Below, one piece after another: positions 6,111-10,468 of a stretch of 10,468 nucleotides of DNA; position 1 is the first letter of the stretch; each line of letters begins with the position of its first letter. Made by a program: the position numbers and the translations under genes. The notes under the pieces are model-generated. The model saw only the letters and a program-made list of their open reading frames with translations, was not told where the DNA came from and made no database searches. Origin of the DNA: JABCPO02 sp963513115 (GTDB taxonomy: Bacteria > Bacillota > Clostridia > TANB77 > CAG-508); NCBI GenBank assembly GCA_963513115.1, contig CAUPPN010000025.1:1-10468 (forward strand). Direction: 5' to 3'.

Positions 6111-7292
6111 ATGTTTTTCCATAATTTAAAATATTCATTAAAAACACTTTTTAGAAACAGGCCACTTATGTTTTGGACATTTGCATTTCCTATCATACTT
6201 GTAACTTTTTTCAATATGGCATTTTCAGATATAGAAAAAAATGACAAATTAAAAGTAATTGATGTTGCAATTGTACAAAATGAAAATCTTGACAAAAACA
6301 AAATCTTTAAAGAAGCTTTTGATGAATTAAGTGACTCTAATAATGATGATAGATTGTTTAATACAAAATATACAGATGAAGAAGAAGCCAAAAAGCTTTT
6401 AGAAGAACAAAAAATTAAAGGATATATCAAGTTAGTAGATGATGAGCCTAAATTATTTTTTTCTAAAAGCAATGTTAGTGAAGCAATAATCAAAAATGTA
6501 TCTGAAGAAATTATTCAAACAAGTAATATTATTAGTAATTTAACTGAAAAAGAAGTGAAAAAAGAAATCGAAAAAGGCAACTTCAATGTAAATGCTAAAT
6601 CTATCGCAAATAATATAATTAAAAAATATAAGGATAGCAAAGTAACTCTTAAAAATATATCAAGTAATAATTTAAGCTATACAAAAATAGAGTTCTATAC
6701 GTTAATTGCTATGGCCTGCCTTTATGGTGGAATGTTAGGTTGTGCTGCAATGAATCAGATACTAGCTAATATGACAAAACAAGGTAAGCGTGTTTCTGTC
6801 TCATCTGCATCTAAAGGTAAGCTAATTTTAAGTAGTGTACTTGCAAGTTATATAACACAACTAATAGGTATTTCACTACTATTTGTATATATAATATTTG
6901 TTTTAAAATTTGACTTTGGTCCAAACTTACCATTACAGATATTATTAACACTTTTAGGAAGTTTTGCAGGCCTTTCATTAGGAGTTGCAGTTTCAAGTAC
7001 ATTAAAAGGTGACTATAACAAGAAGACCGGAATACTTATAATTATAACAATGCTTGGATGCTTCCTATCTGGTATGATGGGTATTACAATGAAATATGTA
7101 GTAGATAAAAATGTTCCAATACTTAACAAAATTAACCCTGCAAATATGATAACAGATGGCTTCTACTCACTATATTACTATAAAACTTTAGATAGATACT
7201 TATATAATATTAAAGGGTTATTAATATTTTCTTTGATACTAATTATCATCTCATATATTAGTTTAAGGAGGCAAAAATATGAATACATTTAA
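6111..7292 (+). CDS. ABC-2 type exporter, permease subunit 1
   Basis: A 393-residue membrane protein of the ABC-2 family (ABC2_membrane_3 architecture). One segment at about 19-37 is followed by a hydrophilic, charged domain of about 150 residues (38-190, predicted outside the cell), then five more hydrophobic segments at about 193-215, 238-264, 272-295, 306-325 and 368-384, ending in a basic cytoplasmic tail. The FLSGMMG segment near 318 and the KINPANMITDGFYSLYYY region near 340 are typical of this family. The start ATG is 2 bases after the ATPase stop; its AGGAAAGGAG ribosome site lies inside the ATPase gene, at a rather long spacing of 15 bases. The end overlaps permease 2 by 14 bases. 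Presumably forms a heterodimer with permease 2. Confidence 0.88.
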   Translation: MFFHNLKYSLKTLFRNRPLMFWTFAFPIILVTFFNMAFSDIEKNDKLKVIDVAIVQNENLDKNKIFKEAFDELSDSNNDDRLFNTKYTDEEEAKKLLEEQKIKGYIKLVDDEPKLFFSKSNVSEAIIKNVSEEIIQTSNIISNLTEKEVKKEIEKGNFNVNAKSIANNIIKKYKDSKVTLKNISSNNLSYTKIEFYTLIAMACLYGGMLGCAAMNQILANMTKQGKRVSVSSASKGKLILSSVLASYITQLIGISLLFVYIIFVLKFDFGPNLPLQILLTLLGSFAGLSLGVAVSSTLKGDYNKKTGILIIITMLGCFLSGMMGITMKYVVDKNVPILNKINPANMITDGFYSLYYYKTLDRYLYNIKGLLIFSLILIIISYISLRRQKYEYI

Positions 7293-8427
7293 AGCATTCT
7301 TAAAAATATTAAGCAAGAATAGGTTTCTTGTAATAATGTATATAGCAATACTTATAATACTTAATATTTCTATAATGTCTAGTAAGGAAGCAAACAATGA
7401 TTTTGTTTCAATAAAACCTGATATATACATATCAAACGAAGATGAAGAAAAAGGCGTAACCAAAGATTTGATTAGATACCTAAATGATAATTGTAATGTT
7501 GTAAAATTAAAAGATAATGATAACGCCATAAGTGATGCCCTTTTCTATAGGGATGTAAATTATATAATATATATACCTAAAAACTATAATAACGATTTTC
7601 TGGCAGGCAAGAATCCAGAGTTAGAAATTAAAACAAATGGTAACTATGAGGCTTCTCTTGCGGAAATGCTACTCAAAAAATATATTAAAGTTGCCAATAC
7701 ATATAATGAATATATAGAAGATGAAAATGAGCTTATAACTAAAATACATGAAACATTGGATAAGCAAAGTGAAGTTAAATTAACTTCTAAGGTTGACAAC
7801 AGAATTTTAAATAGAGCAACAGTATATTATAACTTTGTAAGCTATAGTCTTCTTGGTTCTTTGATATATATAATATGCATAGTTTTAACAAGTTTTAAGG
7901 ATCCAAAGGTTCAAAAGAGAATTATAATAAGTAGTACAAATTACAAAAAGATTAATAGGCAACTTCTTGCATCAAATATATTATTTTCATTAATAATATG
8001 GGCATTTTTCGTAATAGTTAGTTTAGTATTAATAGGTGACTTTATGTATACACCACAGGGCCTAATATATATATTAAACTCCTTCCTATTTACTATATGT
8101 GCAACTTCCTTAGCATTTCTTCTAGGTACCGTAATTAAAAATAGGGGTGCAATAGATGGTGTGGTTAATGTAATAGCGTTAGGTTCAAGTTTCCTATGTG
8201 GAGTATTTGCACCAATTGAAATGATACCAGATTATGTATTAAAAATTGCACATGTACTTCCATCATATTACTATGTAAGGAATAATGAGGCAGTAAAAAC
8301 GCTTGAAGTAATGAACTATGAAAACTTAAAGCCAATATTATTAAATGGCATCATAATCCTATGCTTCTCCCTACTATTTATTATATTAACTAATATAATT
8401 TCTAAGAAAAAACAAAGAATTAATTAA
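7279..8427 (+). CDS. ABC-2 type exporter, permease subunit 2
   Basis: A 382-residue protein with the same plan as permease 1: a first hydrophobic segment at about 16-33, a hydrophilic domain of about 150 residues (34-180), then segments at about 185-205, 228-252, 262-285, 295-314 and 353-371 and a KKKQRIN tail. GSSFLCGVFAPIEMIPDYV (302-320) and the HVLPSYYYVRNNEAV region are typical of ABC-2 exporters. A strong AAGGAGG site 7 bases before the ATG fixes the start, even though it lies within permease 1 (14-base overlap), implying coupled translation. The two permeases share fold but little obvious sequence, as in heterodimeric two-permease exporters. Substrate unknown. The operon ends here: a terminator follows 60 bases later. 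Confidence 0.87.
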   Translation: MNTFKAFLKILSKNRFLVIMYIAILIILNISIMSSKEANNDFVSIKPDIYISNEDEEKGVTKDLIRYLNDNCNVVKLKDNDNAISDALFYRDVNYIIYIPKNYNNDFLAGKNPELEIKTNGNYEASLAEMLLKKYIKVANTYNEYIEDENELITKIHETLDKQSEVKLTSKVDNRILNRATVYYNFVSYSLLGSLIYIICIVLTSFKDPKVQKRIIISSTNYKKINRQLLASNILFSLIIWAFFVIVSLVLIGDFMYTPQGLIYILNSFLFTICATSLAFLLGTVIKNRGAIDGVVNVIALGSSFLCGVFAPIEMIPDYVLKIAHVLPSYYYVRNNEAVKTLEVMNYENLKPILLNGIIILCFSLLFIILTNIISKKKQRIN

Positions 8428-8487
8428 CAATTAATTAGTTAGTTAAATTATAATAGCAATAACAGTAGCAATAATAATTAATATTTT

Positions 8488-8517
8488 AAAAAAACTGAGA
8501 TTCGTCTCAGTTTTTTT
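8488..8517. terminator. Bidirectional terminator of the ABC exporter operon
   Basis: A perfect 13-bp inverted repeat pairs 8488-8500 with 8505-8517 around a TTCG tetraloop. It has a seven-A run on one side and a seven-T run on the other, so it is a strong intrinsic terminator in both directions. On the - strand it acts as a back-up stop behind the tRNA terminator. Confidence 0.92.
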
Positions 8518-8535
8518 AATTGTTTTAATAATAAT

Positions 8536-8559
8536 AAAAAACAACCAGCTAACTGGTTG
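8536..8559 (-). terminator. Intrinsic terminator of tRNA-Gly
   Basis: Read leftward, a 7-bp stem (CAACCAG/CTGGTTG; 8559-8553 with 8548-8542) with a four-base loop is followed at once by TTTTTTATTATT. It begins only 8 bases after the tRNA 3' end and is oriented for the - strand. Confidence 0.8.
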
Positions 8560-8567
8560 CTATATCT

Positions 8568-8641
8568 TGGAGCGGGTAGAGAGAATCGAACTCTCATCAT
8601 CAGCTTGGAAGGCTGGGGTTCTACCATTGAACTACACCCGC
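8568..8641 (-). tRNA. tRNA-Gly, anticodon UCC
   Basis: The - strand folds into a full cloverleaf of 74 bases with an encoded CCA end: acceptor GCGGGUG pairing with UACCCGC (last pair G-U), D-stem GUUC/GAAC with loop AAUGGUA, anticodon loop CUUCCAA giving UCC (reads GGA and GGG, and possibly other Gly codons by wobble), a four-base variable region, and T-stem GAGAG/CUCUC with loop UUCGAUU and discriminator U. One flaw is visible: the outermost anticodon-stem position is C27 opposite A43. It has its own promoter and terminator and is convergent with the exporter operon. Confidence 0.95.
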
Positions 8642-8657
8642 AATTGACTATATTACT

Positions 8658-8685
8658 ATTATACAACATACAGTAATTTTGTCAA
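8658..8685 (-). promoter_or_regulatory. Promoter of tRNA-Gly
   Basis: Read leftward, a perfect TTGACA (8685-8680) and a perfect TATAAT (8663-8658) are separated by 16 bases, one short of optimum. Transcription would start near 8651, about 10 bases before the mature tRNA. The -35 lies 19 bases beyond the end of the endonuclease Q gene, which shows no terminator of its own, so read-through into the tRNA is also possible. Confidence 0.85.
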
Positions 8686-8704
8686 CACTTTTTTAAAACT
8701 TTTT

Positions 8705-9937
8705 TTATATTTTTTTAGATTTGTCTATTTTACCATAGTTTCCACCACCACCAGATGATATTTTAAGCCTTCCTTCTCTAGCTTCAATTATATTTTTAGC
8801 AATATCTTCTCCTAATTGTTTTTCTAAACTCTCATATGTTACATTATGCAAAACATTCATTTCTGTACCATAAAGGTCTAATATTTTTTCAAATGTTTTC
8901 TTACCAATTCCTGGTATAAATTCTATTGGTATTTGGTAAATATATTCTGGTCTGTTTTTAGGTGATATACTTTTTCCATCTGCAATTTCCATTATCCTAT
9001 CTTCTACACCTTTTGCTATTTTTTTAGATCCACATTTCTTACATACATTTTCTCTTTTTACTTTTCCACTTTTTAGTTTCCTATCTACTACAACTATTTC
9101 ACTTAAACTAGAACATCCATCACAATATGTCCTATTGTATTTTCCAAGCTTTGGGTTCATTCCATAATTTTTAACTATATGATTTTTCTTATCATCATTA
9201 CTTGTTACTGCTTTTTTAAAACTTTCAAATGATATATTTTCTAATTCCAGCTCATTATACTCTCTAGCTATTTTAGGTAATGAATGTGCATCAGAGTTTG
9301 TTAAGAATACTTTCTTATCTAGCTCTCTTATCATATCTGCATAATTTGTATCTGCACTTAATCCTAGCTCTACTGCAGTTATCTTATCATAGTTTTCTTT
9401 AAATATTTTTTCCAACCTATCTGTACAATTACCATAGTAACTTTTAAATGGGGTAAAAATATGTGCAGGAATTAATATCCCATTATACTTAGATGCTAAA
9501 TTATATAACTCATATCCTGTAAGTGAAGTATGCTGCGTACTTAGTGTAATATTTTTAAGATAATTACTTAATTCTTTTGAAAATGCCATAATATCTTTTA
9601 GATATTTAAAAAAACATATATTGTGTGCACATCCTATCCCATTTTCTTTTTTGTATATTGTTTCAACTTCTGCCCCTAATAGTACACATATCTTATCTTC
9701 ATATATGATACCGCCTTCTTTTTGCTCATATGCCCTATCTTCTTCTAAGAACTTAATTATATCTTCTTGTACATATGGTGAATGACAGTCTATTATTCCT
9801 ATCATATTTAATCCCTTTTTGTTTGCAGCTTCATATACTATATTTGCAAATGTTAAATCTTTTGATGCAGTTATCTTAATAGGCTTTCCATTTCCAGCTC
9901 TACCTATATGTATGTGAAAATCACCAAATACTTTCAT
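8705..9937 (-). CDS. Endonuclease Q family DNA repair protein (PHP domain)
   Basis: Domain order matches the TIGR00375 / endonuclease Q family: an N-terminal PHP metallo-hydrolase domain, a zinc finger and a C-terminal helix-hairpin-helix. Metal-ligand candidates in the PHP domain are HIH (8-10), D50 and H52, E90, H105, H159 in the AHIFTPFKSYYG motif, and D216/H218 in NSDAHSLPKIAREYNE. Zinc finger cysteines are CDGC (272-275) and CKKC (299-302). The HhH is IPIEFIPGIGKKTFEKIL (336-353). EndoQ, known from archaea and some Bacillus, nicks DNA 5' to deaminated bases such as hypoxanthine and uracil. Length 410 is normal for the family, and the gene looks intact. It ends in a Ser-Gly-rich tail, SSGGGGNYGK. 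AGGGG lies 12 bases before the ATG, a longish spacing. It appears monocistronic, with secG upstream behind a terminator. Family is clear; activity is inferred. Confidence 0.88.
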   Translation of the reverse strand: MKVFGDFHIHIGRAGNGKPIKITASKDLTFANIVYEAANKKGLNMIGIIDCHSPYVQEDIIKFLEEDRAYEQKEGGIIYEDKICVLLGAEVETIYKKENGIGCAHNICFFKYLKDIMAFSKELSNYLKNITLSTQHTSLTGYELYNLASKYNGILIPAHIFTPFKSYYGNCTDRLEKIFKENYDKITAVELGLSADTNYADMIRELDKKVFLTNSDAHSLPKIAREYNELELENISFESFKKAVTSNDDKKNHIVKNYGMNPKLGKYNRTYCDGCSSLSEIVVVDRKLKSGKVKRENVCKKCGSKKIAKGVEDRIMEIADGKSISPKNRPEYIYQIPIEFIPGIGKKTFEKILDLYGTEMNVLHNVTYESLEKQLGEDIAKNIIEAREGRLKISSGGGGNYGKIDKSKKI

Positions 9938-10004
9938 AATACTTTCTTACCCCTATAATCTATATTTTATTCTTTATTCAAAACTTATATACATTTCTAC
10001 ACAT

Positions 10005-10033
10005 ATTATATATTACTAAAATCACTTTTTGAA
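10005..10033 (-). promoter_or_regulatory. Probable promoter of the endonuclease Q gene
   Basis: Read leftward, TTCAAA (10033-10028) and a perfect TATAAT (10010-10005) are 17 bases apart. Transcription would start near 9998, giving a leader of about 60 bases. A palindrome lies just upstream of the -35. Confidence 0.5.
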
Positions 10034-10051
10034 GCAATAGGTTTTAGTTAA

Positions 10052-10073
10052 TTAGTTTTTGAGCAAAAACTAA
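10052..10073. repeat. Perfect 10-bp palindrome upstream of the endonuclease Q promoter
   Basis: TTAGTTTTTG (10052-10061) and CAAAAACTAA (10064-10073) are perfect inverted repeats separated by two bases. An overlapping alternative pairs TTTTAGTT (10042-10049) with AACTAAAA (10068-10075). There is no T-run suited to termination on either strand. It lies about 20 bases beyond the predicted -35, in the otherwise empty 273-base gap between secG and the endonuclease Q gene, so a protein-binding site is one reading. Confidence 0.4.
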
Positions 10074-10092
10074 AAATAATATGAGACATATG

Positions 10093-10127
10093 AAAAAGCA
10101 CTCTAAGCTTTACCCTAAAGTACTTTT
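10093..10127 (-). terminator. Intrinsic terminator of secG
   Basis: Read leftward, a 14-bp stem (10127-10114 with 10107-10094) with a six-base loop ends in a run of five T. Three of its pairs are G-U in the - strand RNA but would be C-A mismatches in + strand RNA, so it is built to stop leftward transcription coming from secG, 84 bases upstream. Confidence 0.75.
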
Positions 10128-10210
10128 CTTTTTATACTCTTACTTTTAATTATATATTTTTATATTTTTTTATTTCCTAATCCTTTAATTCTTTCTTATA
10201 ATATTTCAAG

Positions 10211-10453
10211 TTATTTAACAAAGTATGATGCTATAATTAAAACTACAAATACTGCAGATAATATTCTTATTGCCATTTCTCTTTTACCTTCTTCAGTATT
10301 TTTCTTGTTTTTAGAATAAAAGCTATCATTTGCATTTTCAACCATACTATCTGTTGGTTGTTCATTTGGATTTGCTTGTATTGTACATAATACTAATAAT
10401 ATAAGTGCTATAATTATATATACTATTGTTATTATCATTTTTATATTTGACAT
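10211..10453 (-). CDS. secG: Preprotein translocase subunit SecG
   Basis: SecG is the small accessory membrane subunit of the SecYEG channel and aids protein export. The 80-residue protein has the expected two hydrophobic helices (about 7-24 and 62-78) joined by a polar loop. The segment NDSFYSKNKKNTEEGKREM before helix 2 corresponds to the family's SxFGKNxxRTxEG-like region, with Tyr-Ser replacing Phe-Gly here. A full AAGGAGG ribosome site (10465-10459) lies 5 bases before the ATG, fixing the start, although the promoter is outside the window. secG is often followed by rnr and smpB in Firmicutes; here it ends in its own terminator and the next gene is an endonuclease Q homologue. Short and poorly conserved family, but loop plus topology make the call good. 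Confidence 0.8.
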   Translation of the reverse strand: MSNIKMIITIVYIIIALILLVLCTIQANPNEQPTDSMVENANDSFYSKNKKNTEEGKREMAIRILSAVFVVLIIASYFVK

Positions 10454-10468
10454 TATTTCCTCCTTAGC

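Noticed and set aside
6083..6493. Leftward 136-residue ORF opposite permease 1
   Set aside because: Fully antisense to a well-supported membrane protein gene; Ser/Leu-rich composition typical of a shadow frame.
5170..8427. Lantibiotic immunity or bacteriocin export cassette
   Set aside because: No precursor peptide, modification enzyme, peptidase domain or two-component system adjoins the exporter, so no specific substrate can be claimed.
8478..8669. Leftward 63-residue ORF
   Set aside because: It runs through the tRNA-Gly gene and both terminators, so it is not protein-coding.
1..10468. CRISPR array, insertion sequence, prophage or other mobile element
   Set aside because: No regularly spaced direct repeats, transposase, integrase or attachment-site duplication at the tRNA end could be seen.

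Overview
The window is a very AT-rich, tightly packed bacterial chromosome segment. Low GC, strong AAGGAGG-type ribosome binding sites, consensus SigA-type promoters, WhiA, and a mix of housekeeping genes point to a Bacillota (Firmicutes), most likely an uncultured or anaerobic clostridial lineage. This placement is inference from gene content and composition. Nearly all stop codons are TAA; the one TGA (end of truB) would add only two residues if read as Trp, so it does not test the genetic code. No transposase, phage gene, CRISPR array or plasmid gene is visible.

Layout from left to right. (1) Positions 2-379 hold the 3' end of an unrecognised gene, followed by a G+C-rich hairpin terminator that overlaps the promoter region of the next gene. 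(2) Positions 461-2020 encode a divergent, Asn/Lys-rich radical-SAM protein of the HemW type. (3) A bidirectional terminator (about 2085-2119) separates it from a convergent leftward operon, truB-prmC-whiA (4933 down to 2121). That operon encodes tRNA pseudouridine-55 synthase, release-factor glutamine methyltransferase and the WhiA DNA-binding protein, and has a good promoter at 4996-5024. (4) Divergent from truB is a rightward three-gene ABC-2 exporter operon (5170-8427): one ATPase and two different six-segment permeases, with a candidate operator palindrome near the start of transcription. (5) Two consecutive hairpin terminators sit between this operon and a convergent tRNA-Gly(UCC) gene (8568-8641), which has its own near-perfect promoter. 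(6) Leftward of the right edge are an endonuclease Q-family DNA repair protein (8705-9937) with its own promoter and an upstream palindrome, a terminator, and secG (10211-10453), which begins just inside the right edge.

Functionally this is mostly core translation, protein export and repair machinery (TruB, PrmC, tRNA-Gly, SecG, EndoQ) plus one heterodimeric-permease exporter of unknown substrate. I found no convincing new multi-gene system. The best leads are the aberrant HemW-like protein (Tyr-to-Cys change in the expected heme-binding motif, low-complexity ends, no visible Shine-Dalgarno), the unidentified gene cut by the left edge, the unusual truB-prmC-whiA grouping, and two palindromes placed at promoters.
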